64,000 bases of DNA from Erythroxylum novogranatense (lineage: Eukaryota > Streptophyta > Magnoliopsida > Malpighiales > Erythroxylaceae): positions 12,145,225-12,209,224 of the forward strand of contig CM057226.1 of NCBI GenBank assembly GCA_029891385.1. The letters are read 5' to 3'. Under the pieces are notes generated by a model. It ran no database searches. It saw nothing but the letters and a program-made list of their open reading frames with translations, and was not told the DNA's origin. This document shows positions 47,749 through 60,316 of the stretch, in pieces (within the stretch, counting starts at the first letter, position 1; each line of letters starts with the position of its first letter). The position numbers were made by a program, and so were the translations under genes.

Positions 47749-48850
47749 ATGCCGCCTCGAAAGAGAACTCGAGGAGCTCAATCTCGGCCCAGCTCTCAAA
47801 GACGGAAATGCGGATGAGTCGTGACGTTCCGCAGGATCGAGGACCTTCCACATCTCCGACTCTGATGCACCAAGTGTGCAACATGAGGCGCCTCCGTCGC
47901 CTCCTCCTCAAGTGAATCCCATGGATCCCCAGTTCTTCCAGGCATTCGCCCAGGCTTTCACTTATGCCATGGGCCAAGGAAGACAGGCTCAAGTACCGAC
48001 CTCGAGAGAGAGGCGAGCAAGTATGATAAGCTCAGGAAGTATGGGCGATTGACTTCGGGACTACTAATCCCGAGGAAGCCGAAGCATGGTTGAAGATGAC
48101 CGAGAGGGTCCTGAATCAGATGAAGTGTACTGATGATGAGAAGCTCGATTATGCAGTTAGCTTACTGCAAGGGGATGCACTGCACTGGTGGGAGTCAGTG
48201 CCCCGTAGTCAGGAAGTACCTCCGGTACTGACATGGAGGGAATTCCTAGAGGCCTTTCGGAGGAAGTATTTCTCGATGGTCTACATGCAGGATAAGGCCA
48301 GGGAATTTCTGAATCTCGCTCAGAGGGAGTTGAGTGTGGCAGAGTATGAATTGAAGTTCACTCAGTTATCACGGTATGCAACCAATATCGTGGCAACTGA
48401 GGAAGATAAGTGTCGGAAGTTTGAGGGTGGATTGCACCTAGGGATCCGGGAAAAGGTGGTGATCCACAACTTCCGTGATTACCAGCAGCTGGTGGATGCT
48501 GCTCTTCAGGCTGAGAAATTCGAGAACATCAGGGCTGAAGTGACTAAGAAGAGGAAGAATAGAGAGCAGTTCTCCAGAAAAGGCATGAGTGCTCCAGCAC
48601 CTGTGAGGAGCACTAGAACTCATCATACACAGAGTGAGGTGGGCAACAGTGGCCCCACTCAGAGCAAGCAGTCTAGGGCTATATCAGGGTAAGCTTCAAG
48701 TGTAGCAAGCCCGGGATGGACAGGTAGAGGGAGTCCCTAGTGTGATCACTGTGGGAGATTTCACAAAGGGGAATGTCTGCTGAAGATAGGAGCATGTTTT
48801 GGCTGTGGCCAAAGGGGGCACAGAATCAAGGATTGTCCCCAGGCAGTCAG
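47749..48850 (+). pseudogene. gypsy gag (capsid and zinc knuckles), frameshifted
   Basis: The ATG at 47749 opens MPPRKRTRGAQS, the standard chromovirus gag start, but a stop comes after about 21 codons. The capsid core resumes in another frame at 48090-48692 with LLQGDALHWWESV, FRRKYF and LAQRELSVAEYE (retrotransposon gag family). Nucleic-acid-binding knuckles follow, the clearest CFGCGQRGHRIKDC at 48794-48837. At least two frame breaks are present. Confidence 0.85.
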
Positions 48851-48989
48851 GCAGGAAGGGTCTCGATCTCAGCCCCAAGAAGAAGCGAAGCAGTGGCATC
48901 ACGGCGAAGATGATGTGGGCGATTCAGAACGCAAAGAGGGCATATCTGGCGGGGAGACCTAGAGGCGTGGTCGAGCACCGGCTCGGGTC

Positions 48990-51000
48990 TTTGCCATGAC
49001 AGAGAAGAAGCTGCATTGCTCAGGAAGTAGTGTGGGTATGGCTATACTATTTGATTTACTGTTTATGTGTTGGTTGATCTGGCTCCACCCATTCATTTGT
49101 GTGCAAGTATGAATTTGCATGTTGTGTGTCCTGAGATTATGGACAATTTTACGGTTGTTAGTACTCCTTTAGGGAGTAAGGTGGTGATTAGTTTGATCTA
49201 TAAAATTATGAGCTCGATGTCGCGGTCTTTAGGCGGTAGTAGATCTACTACCTCTGACCTTGAGGATTGAATGTTATATTGGGGATGGATGTCATGGAGA
49301 GGTACAAATGAAGCTAGATTGTAGTTTGAAAGAAGTAGAGTTTGATCTGGGCAATGATCGGAAAGTGGTCTTGAGGGGACAGAAGCGCCGGTCTGAGGAT
49401 CATTTCGCTATGTTAGGTGACAATATGATGAGCCAGGTGTGAGGCCTTCTTGGCGCATGTAGTGGATCCGAGTGAATGTGGGTGATTAGAAGATTATCGG
49501 GTTGTGAGGAGTTTCTGATATATTTTCGGAAGAATTACCGTGGTTACTGCCGGTAGGGAAATTGAGTTGAAATTGACTTGATTCCGGAATCGCGCCAATC
49601 TCCATACCACCTACTGAATGGCTCCAGTTGAGTTGAGAGAACTCGAGGAGCAATTGCGAGAATTGTTGGAGAAGCGGTTCATCAGCCGAGTTCTTCACCT
49701 TGGGAGCTCGGTCTGTTTGTTAGGAAGAAGGATGGAACATGGAGGATGTGCATAGACTACGGGAAGCTTAACAAGATGACGATTCAGAACAAGTATCCTC
49801 TGCCAATGATAGATGATTTATTCGATCAGTTGCAGGGAGCAAGGATCTTTTGAAGATTGACCTAAGATCGAGGTTATCATCAACTTGAATTAGGAGTCGA
49901 TGTAAACAAGGCGACTTTCGGGACCCATTCGGCACTATGAATTGAGGTCATGCCCTTGGATTGACCAATGCTCCAGTTGCCTTCATGAATTTGATGAATA
50001 GGGTGTTTAATGAATTCTTAGATCAGTTTGTCATTGTGTTTATTGATGACATTCTGGTCTATTCTAAGGATGAAGGAGAGCATGAACAACATCTCAGGAT
50101 AGTATTGCAGAGATTGAGAGAGTAGGAGCTGTATGTCAAATTTAGCAAGTGTGAATTTTGGCTGCATGAAGTAGTTTTCCTTGGACATGTGATTTCCAAC
50201 AAAGGGATCCATGTTGATCAGGAAAGTAGAAGCGATGAGTGAATTGGCAAGAGCCTAAGGCAGTGAAAGAGGTAAGAAGCTTCCTAGGTTTGGCGAGGTT
50301 ATTATAGGAGATTAGTGGAAGGATTCTCAATTATAGCTGCCCTATGACTAAGTCATTAAGAAAGAATTAGCGATTCATATGGGTGAGGAATGTCGGAAGA
50401 GCTTTGAGGAGCTCAAAACAGTTGACAAGTGCTCGGTATTGGTTTTGCCCAATGGAGACCCGGGGTATCTGATGTCTGATGATGCTTGAGGAAGGGTTTA
50501 GGATGTGTCTTGATGCGAGGATGACATGGTAATAGCCTATGCTTCACCGCATGATTGAAGCGATATGAGTTAAATTATCCGACTCATGACTTGAAGTTAG
50601 CGGTAATTTTGCCCTAAAGATTTGGAACACTACCTATATGGGGTTGACTAGGATCTTCACGGACCACAAAAGTCTTAAGTACATTATGAGTCGAAGAGTT
50701 GAATTTAAAGCGAGACAATGGTTGGAATTGCTCGAGGACTATGACGATGATAGAGTATCATCCGAGCAAAGCGAATGTAGTGGCGGATGCTTTGAGCGAA
50801 GTCATCCATATCTTATGTACAATCGGTTTACTTGCCTCTGTTGGAGCAGATGGCCAAGTTGAAGATCGATTTAAGCGGGATGAAACAGATGGTGTTTTGC
50901 TCAATTGAGGTGAGACCTATCCTTAGGGAGAAGGTCGAGGAGTTGCAAGAGGGGATACGTGAATTAAGTGGTGAGAGATGAAATTCAACATGGTAGCGAT
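48990..51000 (+). pseudogene. gypsy protease, reverse transcriptase and RNase H, badly broken
   Basis: Recognisable pieces in order are VVSTPLGSKVVIS (end of protease, about 49150), [13 protein letters not shown] (about 49618), the RT active-site block [15 protein letters not shown] (50039-50080), [16 protein letters not shown] (about 50150), and RNase H IFTDHKSLKYI (about 50650). More than ten stops and frameshifts separate them. The usual aspartic-protease DSG motif is not visible. Confidence 0.85.
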
Positions 51001-51005
51001 GAGAA

Positions 51006-52376
51006 GTGCAAGTAAGGGATGATAGGCTAATGGTAGTCGGAAGCAGGTTATGTATTAGAATGATAAAGCGATTAAGGATGAGATCATGGATGAGGCACAC
51101 AATCGCCTTATTCCATGCACCGAGTAGCACCAGAATGTACAGAGATTTGAAAGAGCATTTCTGGTGGAAAGGTATGAAGAAAGATGTAGCGGAATATGTG
51201 AGCAGATGTCTAGTGTGTCAGCAAGTCAAGGCTGAATACCAGGCACCTTCAGGCATGCTAAGGCCATTGTCCATTCCTGAATGGAAGTGGCAAAGGATCA
51301 CGATGGATTTTCTGATGGGTTTGTCGAGGACCAGCAAGAAGCATGATGTCATTTGGGTTATTGTTGATCGGTTGACCAAGTCAGCCCATTTTCTGGCAAT
51401 CAAGCAAACAGATTCATTGCAAGTCTTAGCCAGGAAGTATATTGATGAAGTGGTAAGGTTGCATGGAGTTCCGGATTCCATAGTATCCGACAGGGATCCT
51501 CGATTCACATCGAGATTTTGGAGAAGTCTGCAGGAAGCATTAGGAACTAAGCTGAATTTCAGTACGGCGTTTCATCCTCAGACGGATGGTCAGTCTGAGA
51601 GGACAATTCAGACACTAGAAGGGATGCTTAGAGCATGTGTCATGGACTTCAGAGGAGCATGGGATGATCATTTGCCGTTGGTCGAATTTGCTTATACAAA
51701 TTCGTACCATTCGAACATACAGATGGCTCCTTATGAAGCCCTATATGGCAGGAGATGCAGGACTCCCATATGCTGGGATGAGGAAGGTGAGAGGAAGTCA
51801 GTGGGACCAGAGTTGGTCCAGATGACAATTGAGAAAGTGGATGTAATCAAACAGCGGCTTAAGGCAGCCCAGGATAGAATGAAGAGCTATGCCGATGCTA
51901 GCAGAAAAGAAATGGAATATGCAGTGGGTGACAAGGTGTTCCTTAAGACGTCTCCATGGAAGGGAGTTATGAGATTTGGTAAGACGGGGAAGTTAAGTCC
52001 TCGCTATGTGGGTCCGTATGAAGTATTGGAGAGGATTGGGTCGTTAGCCTACAGACTGGCATTACCGCCAGAATTATCACAGATTCATTATGTATTCCAT
52101 GTCTCGATGCTGAGAAGGTACAGATCAGATCCTTCTCACATCATTCAGACCTCAGAAGTTCAGCTAAGCGATGATTTGAGCTATGAAGAGGTGTCTGTGG
52201 CAATTCTGGATAGCAAGGATAAGATCCTCAGGAACAAGACAATCAAGCTAGTCAAAGTCCTGTGGAGGAATCATGTAGTTGAAGAGGCGACGCGGGAACC
52301 TTTGGATGCAATGCAGGAGCAGTACCCACACCTCTTCAGTGAACCAGGTAAGAATTTCGAGGACGAAATTTCTTAA
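51006..52376 (+). CDS. gypsy integrase, open frame of 456 codons
   Basis: The zinc-binding region (His31/His37, Cys68/Cys71 in CLVCQ) precedes the catalytic core with Asp101 (TMDFLMG), Asp162 (SDRDPRF) and Glu198 (SERTIQTLE), a D,D-35-E spacing. GKLSPRYVGPYEVLERIG and the C-terminal IHYVFHVSMLRRY block follow, with a tail ending at YPHLFSEPGKNF. The core and C-terminus look intact; the first 30 codons are probably shifted from the true frame, since they match no integrase. Normally it is cleaved from Pol, and here no intact Pol exists to carry it. It splices retroelement DNA into chromosomes. Confidence 0.85.
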   Translation: MQVRDDRLMVVGSRLCIRMIKRLRMRSWMRHTIALFHAPSSTRMYRDLKEHFWWKGMKKDVAEYVSRCLVCQQVKAEYQAPSGMLRPLSIPEWKWQRITMDFLMGLSRTSKKHDVIWVIVDRLTKSAHFLAIKQTDSLQVLARKYIDEVVRLHGVPDSIVSDRDPRFTSRFWRSLQEALGTKLNFSTAFHPQTDGQSERTIQTLEGMLRACVMDFRGAWDDHLPLVEFAYTNSYHSNIQMAPYEALYGRRCRTPICWDEEGERKSVGPELVQMTIEKVDVIKQRLKAAQDRMKSYADASRKEMEYAVGDKVFLKTSPWKGVMRFGKTGKLSPRYVGPYEVLERIGSLAYRLALPPELSQIHYVFHVSMLRRYRSDPSHIIQTSEVQLSDDLSYEEVSVAILDSKDKILRNKTIKLVKVLWRNHVVEEATREPLDAMQEQYPHLFSEPGKNFEDEIS

Positions 52377-52387
52377 GGGGGGAGAAA

Positions 52388-55300
52388 TGTTAGGCCCAAT
52401 TTTTTTTTAAAATTAAGCATGATTAGATTAATTAAGTAAGTTAAGTTAGCATAAATTGAATTGAGATTAATTAACATGTGATAGCATTAAGGAGTTAGGT
52501 GATGAGTTAATGAAATTAAATGAGTTAGTTGGGCTTTAATGAGGTAGGAAAGAAAAGAAAGATAAAGTGGGCTTAAAGATAAGTGGGCCTTAAGTAAGTT
52601 TAAAGAGGAAATAAGAAGAAAGGAGTTAGGCTTGGGCCAATGGGCTTAAGTAGGTTAGTAGTGTAATAAGAAGAAGAAGGAATTAAGGGAAGAGAAGTGG
52701 GTTTGGGCTTAAGTTAAATGAAGGAGAGTATAAAAGAGAGGAGTTAAATGAGTTTAGTAGGAAAGGAAGAAGAGAGTTTACGAAAATTAAGAGGGAGAGG
52801 AGAGTGAGTTCGTGGAAGGAGAAGGAAAGAGGAAGAAAAAGAAAGGCTTTGGTTAGGGCTTGATTTTCTAGGAGATCTAGAGGGTCTTTGAAGAAAGTTC
52901 AAGAGTTAAGAGTGAAGAGGAAGGCTAAAGCTTCATCTTGAACCAAGAAACTCTTGGTGTTGTTGAAGATTTAAGGTAAGCCTTTTGTTAAGTGTGAGTT
53001 TTTAGTTGGGTTTTTGGTTAGAAAGACTAAGAATGGAATGGGTATAGTGATTTCCAAGTTGATTTCATGAAAGGTGTAACATGGTTTCTCAATTGAAGTG
53101 AGATTGACATGGGTTTTTGGTTTTTAATGAAGAGAGAGAAGGAAGAGAAGAAGAACAAGAGTAGTAGCAAGGAAACCAAGAATTTATCAAGTCTACAAGG
53201 TGGGTTTCATATTTATCTTTATGTATACAAGCTATAAATGTAAATTAATGCATGACATTAATGAGTTTTGATTGCTTGGTAGTTGTATTAAATGTTTGTG
53301 ATTGAATATTGGATGTGGTTGTTATAAGCCATTGATGATTGTATTAAATGCTTGATGTTGTTGTTGTTAGGCAATTGTGAAGGTTGAGTATGGGATTATG
53401 ATGTTTATAAATGTACATTGTATGATGACGATTGAAGTTGTTTTGGAGAAACTTGTTAAATGAATATGATGAAAGCGAGAATGATGTATGAAAAGATGAT
53501 TTTAAAGAAGCGATGAATTGGACAAGAACAGTCCAATTTTCTTGTATGATGCATGATTATTATGTTATGTGGGTAAGGTATAGTCCTAAGAAGCATCACG
53601 TGCACGTCGACCATGAAAGCCTTATTTCATTTGCCTGATTGTGGCATAGGATGATCCAACATTTTGGACTCTTCAAGATTTGCCCATATAAGTTCATTAA
53701 ATGAGACTATATGGTTGCCAAGAATATGGACTTACGAGCCATTTGATGTGTTTCATATGTGATTACATGAAAATACAAGAATTATGAATGTTTGAATTGT
53801 GAGAAATTATGTTTATGTATTGATGAAAATTGCATGATGCATGTATTATGACTTCATTGAAAGATTGTTTAATGTATGGATAATTAATGGACATGCTTGA
53901 TATATAAATATAAATGTGTTACCCACGAGATAAAGCTCACCCCCTCAAATTCTCCAGAAATGAGCGGGATCCAGGAGCAAGCTTAAAGGCATTTACTCAA
54001 GATTTTCTTTTAGTCTTGTATTTGAAATGATTTTTGTAAAACAATGCTTTAGTTGCATTTTGAGAATGATATTGTATTTTGAAGCTTCATTGTAATTGGG
54101 CTTGAAATGCCCACTAAAGCATTGTATGATACATGATTAAATGAACATGATATGATGAAGATGAAATGAAATTGAGTTGTAACTCAAAACTGAAATTTCA
54201 AACCCTATGCTAGTATGTTTGATTGTGTAGTTTTTCAATGATGCATGAGATGGCATGAATAGCATATAGGTAGGTGAATGTTAGGAGTGTGGTTGTTGCC
54301 CTTGAATATTGAATTGTTGTGCAAGTTATAGTCTTAGATTGAAGATTTGGGTTAGGAATAAAATAGGGGAGGTGCTGTCAAATTTGTGATGTCAAATTTT
54401 TCCAAAAATTGTGCAGCAACTTCCATTTGATTTTAGACTCTCTTAGTGTTTGAATTGAATTGAGAGATCTTCTTGAAGATTGTAGCTTAAGATTAGATCT
54501 TTAAAATGGTGTATGATTTGCTTCAATTGGAGCTAGGAATAAGAAGTTATGAGCTTTGAAAGATGCTAGTGTCAAGTGGTTAGAAGTTGGAAGTTGAGAG
54601 TTATGATGGTTATATAGGAATTTAGGGTTTGATGGACAAATAAATCAAGAATTGATAGAATGATAAAATAAGTTTGATGTTTGGAGTTGTTATGAAGTAT
54701 TTTAGTAGTAGAGTAAGTAAATCTTGCAAGATTACAAGTGTATTTAGTGTTAGGAATAAGTTAGAAAGCATGGGTGAGGGTTTAAGAGGCTTTGGAAAAA
54801 TCTCATCATTCTGGTCATTTCTTCCTCGCGGGCGCGACCATAGAAAAATCAGAGGAGCCTCAACTTTCTGTTGGTCTCTTCCTCGCGGGAGCGACAAAAG
54901 TAAATCGGTGGCGCGACCTAGTTAGAGTGCGAATTTCAAATTTCGGTCTTCATGAAAGTTGTAGCCCTAGATTTCTACTTTCTAACCGTCTAAGAACAAA
55001 GTCATTCCGACATCTATAGTGAAAGTTATGACTTTTGCACCAAAACATATTCGATAGGAATCAGCACATGAACACGTTGAGTTTGTCGGGTCATAACTCC
55101 TCCGTCCGACCTCCAATTGGGGTGAGGTTTGAACCATTAGATTCCTAAGACATATATCTTCCTATCCATAAAAATTGGTATCATTTGGAGTTAAATTGAG
55201 GAAGTTCTCATTAAAGGAAGGGGAAAGCCGATTATGAGAGCATGATTCCGGTATAAACTCTTTTAGGTTTTTGGAGTGTATCTGGAGTTATAGAACTCCG

Positions 55301-55498
55301 ATTGAAGCGATTCTTGTCTTAAATTAAACAAGAGTCATAAGGCTTTAATTTACAAGAGAAATCAAATTTGAAATTTGGGTTAAATGAAATAAACCCTACA
55401 TGGCAAGATGATCAAGTTTCATATTTTACGGTTCAAGAGTTGGACTCCGATAACGGGGTCCAACAGTTGGGGTCCGGTCTCCGGGTCGAGTCCCGACA
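52388..55498 (+). repeat. 3' LTR of the Tekay element
   Basis: 3,111 bp, a few percent different from the 5' LTR in substitutions and many small indels. TATAAAAG is at 52729-52736. The first bases TGTTAGGCCC are closer to the family norm than the 5' copy (TGTTAGCCCC). Confidence 0.94.
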
Positions 55499-55654
55499 CA
55501 ATGACTTACACAATCACATACACGCTTGTGTTTGTAACCATGATTTCTGATTGATTATGATTATGAATAACATATATATTCAATTATGATTATGTTATTC
55601 AATTATGATTATGAATAACATGTATATTTATATGCTAATTGTTTCAAATGGATG
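55499..55654. repeat. Tandem repeat continued, then an AT-rich repeat
   Basis: caatgacttacacaatcaca continues the array of 44085-44382 after the insertion. Next comes a duplicated phrase attatgattatgaataaca (about 55554 and 55598). Confidence 0.55.
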
Positions 55655-57605
55655 AGCATATTACTTCAGTAGAGAATTATAATCTAGTACTGAAGATAGA
55701 AGTGGAAACTTCTAATCGCATACCAAGTGAAGATAGAAGTCTAAATTGAAGTTAATTGAAAAGTGAAGTTTGGAATCTTCAATAAGACTAGATCGATGGA
55801 CAAAGTGGAAAAATCCAAATGTAAGTATTGTCAGAAGATGTTGGCTGGAGTTCAAAAGTTGGAACCTCTTACTTAAAAAGATAAGTGAATTCATGTCGTA
55901 GAAAAAAGATGATATTAAGAGGTTAAACATTTTTTGCCCCTAATCTTATAAGAGAGAAGAATAAAATGACTGCAACATCTTATGAAAACAATAAATCAAG
56001 CTTTTTGATAGCTTCTATGATAATTTGTTATGAACATCTACTATCTATAATTGATACCAAAAGATTTATAATGTTTTGTAACTCGCTACAACCGACAGTC
56101 AAGGTTCTAACTTAGAATATATTGTAGAAGGACATTATAAAGATATACGAGGATAAGAAGAAAGAAATTTTAAGAACATTATCGAGTATTGAAGAATGGA
56201 TTGTCATTATAACAGACATATAGAGAGTCGATAACTAAAAGAAAGGTTATATGACGGTGACGACATATTATGTTGACGATGACTGGACTCTATGCAATAA
56301 GCTTTTGAGGTAATTTATATTGTTTAATATTGTTATCATTTACTTTTTCATTATGTCATGATTGATGTTGATAATATTTGTACATAATATATTCATTCAT
56401 ATGCCGACACTACATATAAGTAAAAGGTTGATAACTACATTGGGAAACTATTTGATAGATTTTAATATCGACACCAAATTATCCACCATAACAATTAACG
56501 ATTGTAGCACAAATGATGCTATAATTGAGAAGTTGAAAAATAAGATACGAGTTGGGAGCTTGTTGGTTTATAGAAGGTTATTTCATATGAGTTGTTTTGT
56601 GCATATTATGAATTTTATTGTGAAGGATGGATTGGATATGACAAAGGAATCAATAGATTTCATTCATATTAGTATAATATATTAGAATGCAACACCTAAA
56701 AGAGTAGGAAAATTTGAAGAAATTGCACAACAACTATATATTCTAAGCATGAAGATGATGGATTTGGATTGTCTAATCATAATCAGTTGGAACCTAACCT
56801 TCAAGATGTTGGAGTCGACAATCCAATATGTTGACGTGTTTACTAGATTGACACTAAGAGATTCTCAGTACACTTATATGTCTACAGAAGACCAATGAGA
56901 GTTGGCTAGAGAACTTTGTGCGAAGATAGAATTATTTTATAATACGACTAAATTGTTCTTAGGAACAAAATATCCTCCTTCGCAGTGTTGCTTTAGCACT
57001 ATGTGTGAGACAAAGAAAGCTATATCTAATTGGATGTTTGATTCCAATGAGATTATTTGGGTTATGTATAGCAGGCGATAGAAAAGTTTAATTCTTATTG
57101 GTATATAGTTGGATTTATTATTGTAGTCTTATTTGTATTAGACCTAAGATACAAGATAAAGGGTGGTAATTTTAATATAATGTGTTGTATAGTGATCGAG
57201 CTTAGGAGCATGTTGATGTCATTAAATAATTTTGGCATAATTTGTTTTATGACTATCATATCAAAATAGACAAAATTCAAGATTAAGATTGTAGTAGTTC
57301 AAGTTGTTCAACTTCGACTTCAGTTTAAAGTTTAAGCTCATCTTCTAAAAGCGTTTTGTTGCTTTCACTTACAAAATTTAAGAAAGAAAAAGGCTAGGAC
57401 TTCATACAATATCATGGAATTAGACAAATATTTGACGAAAAATTATGTAACTAAAGTTGAAGGTATAAAATTCGATTTATTATTATGGTGGAAGAGTTGT
57501 GAAAGTAATTTTTCAATCATGCAAGTAATTATACAAGACCTATTAGCAATTTTATCATCCACTATTATTGGTGGTCAGGTTATTAATCCTCATTATGCTT
57601 GACTT
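55655..57605 (+). pseudogene. hAT transposase relic
   Basis: Pieces match a plant hAT (Ac-like) transposase in order. There is a BED zinc finger around 55760-55880 (SKCKYCQKMLAGV), the region IASMIICYEHLLSIIDTKRF at about 56010, then at 56362-56685 TITINDCSTNDAIIEKLKN and LFHMSCFVHIMNFIVKDGLD. At 56700-57060 are TPKRVGKFEEIAQQL, LTLRDSQYTYMS and FLGTKYPPSQCCF. The C-terminal dimerisation block is at 57414-57602 (VIIQDLLAIL, then SSTIIGGQVINPHYA, which lacks the usual SESAFS core). Stops and frameshifts are many, so it is dead. Terminal repeats were not found. Confidence 0.85.
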
Positions 57606-57617
57606 TATCCTTATACT

Positions 57618-57759
57618 ATAGAAGCTTTTAGTGTGCCCAAAGTTAGTTAAAGATGATGATATTGAGAATAAGATAATATAAAAATAGAGCGAAATTGATA
57701 TATATATATTATCAATATCATCATCTTTAACTAACTTTCAATACACTAAAGGCTTCTAT
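57618..57759. repeat. 51-bp inverted repeat with 40-base loop
   Basis: The left arm 57618-57668 (atagaagcttttagtg...) pairs with the right arm 57709-57759 at about 45 of 51 positions. A 16-bp core, agttagttaaagatga, is perfect. It lies at the 3' end of the hAT relic and could fold into a long hairpin RNA. Confidence 0.8.
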
Positions 57760-57769
57760 ATATATATAT

Positions 57770-58610
57770 ACATATAATTTAGTCTTTTTATATCATCTTA
57801 TCTTACATTGTTTTTTAATTTGTATATTAATGCAGCTACAAGTACTAATGCGAAGGTGACTAGTCATACTCATCAATCAAGTAGATATTATTTTGATAAA
57901 ATATTTAAAGATGAAGGTTTAATTAAGTAATTGTGAATTATTACCATGTCCTTAACATTCCTTTAATTTTAATATTATGTTACTAAATATAATGATTCCA
58001 GATAAAGAATAAGTGATAAAAACTATTGACGATCTTAAGCACAAAGATTAGTTGCTCTCTCATTCTATGTAATCTTTTCGGTCTCTAGTCACTGGTTTTC
58101 AACTTTCAGCTTCTATTGTGATTTTATCTTGATTTTTTTGTAAATTGTATCATTTAAAATTTTGGATAATCATTTTGTAAATAATCTCATCAATTTATGA
58201 ATTTTATTCATTATAATTTATAAAATCTCATTTTTATAAATTACTTGAAGTTTGTAATTTCAATTAATTGAATTTATCACCTTAATTATAATATTTTTTC
58301 ATTTCCTATCATCTCATCCTCCTTTATTAATGAATTTTGTTTCATCTTAATTATTTGATCTTTATATGTACACTTTACATATTCTTTTTTGAAGAGAGAA
58401 AAAAAGTTTAGATAACACTTTATATATTGATTGATTATAAAATCTCATTTTATTAATCAATTAAAATTTATAATTTTAAGTAATTTAATTGATCACTTTA
58501 ATTATAATTATAATTTTTATTATTCTATCCTCGTTTAGTAATAAATTTAATTCGATAAGAATTAATTAAAATTTTAATTAAATAAAGTTTACTAAAAAAA
58601 TTTAAAAATT
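57770..58610. other. AT-rich spacer
   Basis: No gene is seen. From about 58180 to 58600 two similar blocks (taaaatctcatttttataaa..., ttaatttgatcac...) repeat imperfectly at about 58220 and 58438. Confidence 0.45.
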
Positions 58611-58789
58611 TAAAAAATCAGGCCAGCCCTAGCCCAATCTGATTTCGGTCCTATTGAGCCCGATCAAGGTTGGCCTTGAGCCCGACCCATATGGCCCAAC
58701 AACCAAAGACCTGATCAGACGGGCTCTGGGCCTCAGGTTGGGCCTGGCTCATGCCAAGTAGGACCTAAGCCCAGCCCAGCCCACTCCCA
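58611..58789. repeat. GC-rich dispersed repeat fragment
   Basis: Phrases such as agcccgacccatatggccca and ggcctgggctt-like words recur, in contrast to the AT-rich surroundings. Similar, shorter pieces lie at 59072-59130 and 43625-43670, each beside a UGT relic. Confidence 0.5.
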
Positions 58790-58937
58790 TTTTTAACTTC
58801 AACAAATTCCGATGAACTCTTATAATAAATATGCTCAACCACATATGATTGAGTGAAGAAAACAACAGCACGAAACTTAAAAATTGATTAGCAACATCTG
58901 AAAGGCACGAAGGACTCGAAAACTCAGCAAGTAACAA
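58790..58937 (-). pseudogene. UGT relic: middle of exon 1
   Basis: The minus strand reads SDVANQFLSFVLLFSSLNH and IFIIRVHRNLLKL in place of LDVGKQFGLFVASFFTQPC and YIYHRVHRKLLEL of UGT1 (residues about 122-160). No start, PSPG box or splice sites remain. It begins the block that is duplicated at 62455 onward. Confidence 0.75.
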
Positions 58938-60316
58938 GGTGGAAGAGCTTTGTATTTTATAGTGAGTTAGGCTAGAGTTTTAGAGCCAAAAAAAATTTAG
59001 ATGCGTGCAACCCATAGTTTTAATGTACACAATTATAGAATGATTATTCATATGCACTAACACTTAAAGATGTCAATAAGTCAAGTCGGGCTGAACTACG
59101 ACCCGACGAGTCGGGACAGGCCGACCTTGGGGCAATATATTTTTGTACTCATATTTTATATATCTACATTAAGAAGAATATGTTGGAACCAAATTTTGTT
59201 CAAGTCCACAATCAGAATGCCCTCATTTCACTCCATTGTTTATTTAATTACATATGAGAGACCTCAATTCTCGAAATGCCATTTCCATATCTGTTGTCCA
59301 GTGATATTCTTTGCATGAGTCAAAAGCAGACAAAACGAATCTGGATACATGTTCATCCCAACATTAGGTAATTTCCTTTTTTATTTTGTTTTCATAAATT
59401 ATTAATGAAATCTACTTTTTATTTTTCCTTTCTCTTAATTTTTTAACTTAATACATATTTCAATGAATCAGAATTTTCCTCAAATACAATTACTAGTTTT
59501 AGTTAGCCTTGTGTGACATCTTTTTAATATCTTTTTCTTTTATAGACATCATACATCTTTAATTACCTTTTCTTGTGTAGATTAATTTAGAGGCTATTTC
59601 ATTCACTTTTGTTTTTGTTTAGTTTTAGGTTTCGTTTTTATTTTAGTTTTCATTTATTAAACAAAAATAAAAACTTGTTTGGTCGTTAATATCAAGTAAT
59701 CATATTTTTATTACCAATATTAATTACATAGTATATAAAACTTAAAGATAAATTATTTTAATTAATTAAATTTATTTTAATTATTTATATAATATCTATT
59801 GATAAATTATCAACAAAATTATTTTATTTTATTAAAATAAATAATTTAAAATTAAAATTTATTTTATATTAATTTTATTTATTAATAATTATAAAATTAA
59901 TTAATTTAATTTAATTGCAAAATTAAAATATTCAGAATATTTATCAATAATTAATTTTAATTAATTAATTATATAATATTAAATTAATTATTCATAATTT
60001 TATTAATAATTAATATAGTAAATAATTAAATGATATATATTTTAGTTAATTGTAAATCAGATTATAAAATGAGAAGCAGAAAATTTTGAAAACTGAAAAA
60101 CCCAAATTCAAAAATGCAGAAAATAAATAAATAAATAAATAATTGTTCTACTCAATTTGAAAAAAATAGAAAATTAAAAAAATGTAAACAAACGGCCCTT
60201 CACAACTGGTTTTGAATAATATAAGTTAAGAGATTTAAAGAAAACATCATTTATTACATAACCAAAAAGGCAGGATAGTCAATACCAGATAAGTCTAGAG
60301 TCATTCATGCAGGTTT
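58938..60316. other. Duplicated flank (block A) and AT-rich spacer
   Basis: 58940-59560 matches 62600-63960 in several stretches (tagttttaatgtacac, ggaaccaaattttgttcaa, aatctggatacatgttcat, ttaataacttaatacatat-type). From 59560 to 60250 there is very AT-rich DNA with aaataaataaataaataat. No gene is seen; the UGT2 3' UTR should lie just below 60316. Confidence 0.6.

Larger units (their letters stand above)
44383..55498 (+). mobile_element. Full-length Ty3/gypsy chromovirus, Tekay type, 11.1 kb
   Basis: The two LTRs (3,132 and 3,111 bp) are in direct repeat, with TG...CA ends and the target duplication caatg (44378-44382 and 55499-55503). Primer-binding site, gag, protease, RT, RNase H and integrase follow in gypsy order, and a polypurine tract aaggggggagaa lies at 52375-52386. 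Gag to RNase H is frameshifted, while the integrase frame is open. LTR length and the integrase tail (HYVFHVSML) indicate Tekay/Del. Confidence 0.95.
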
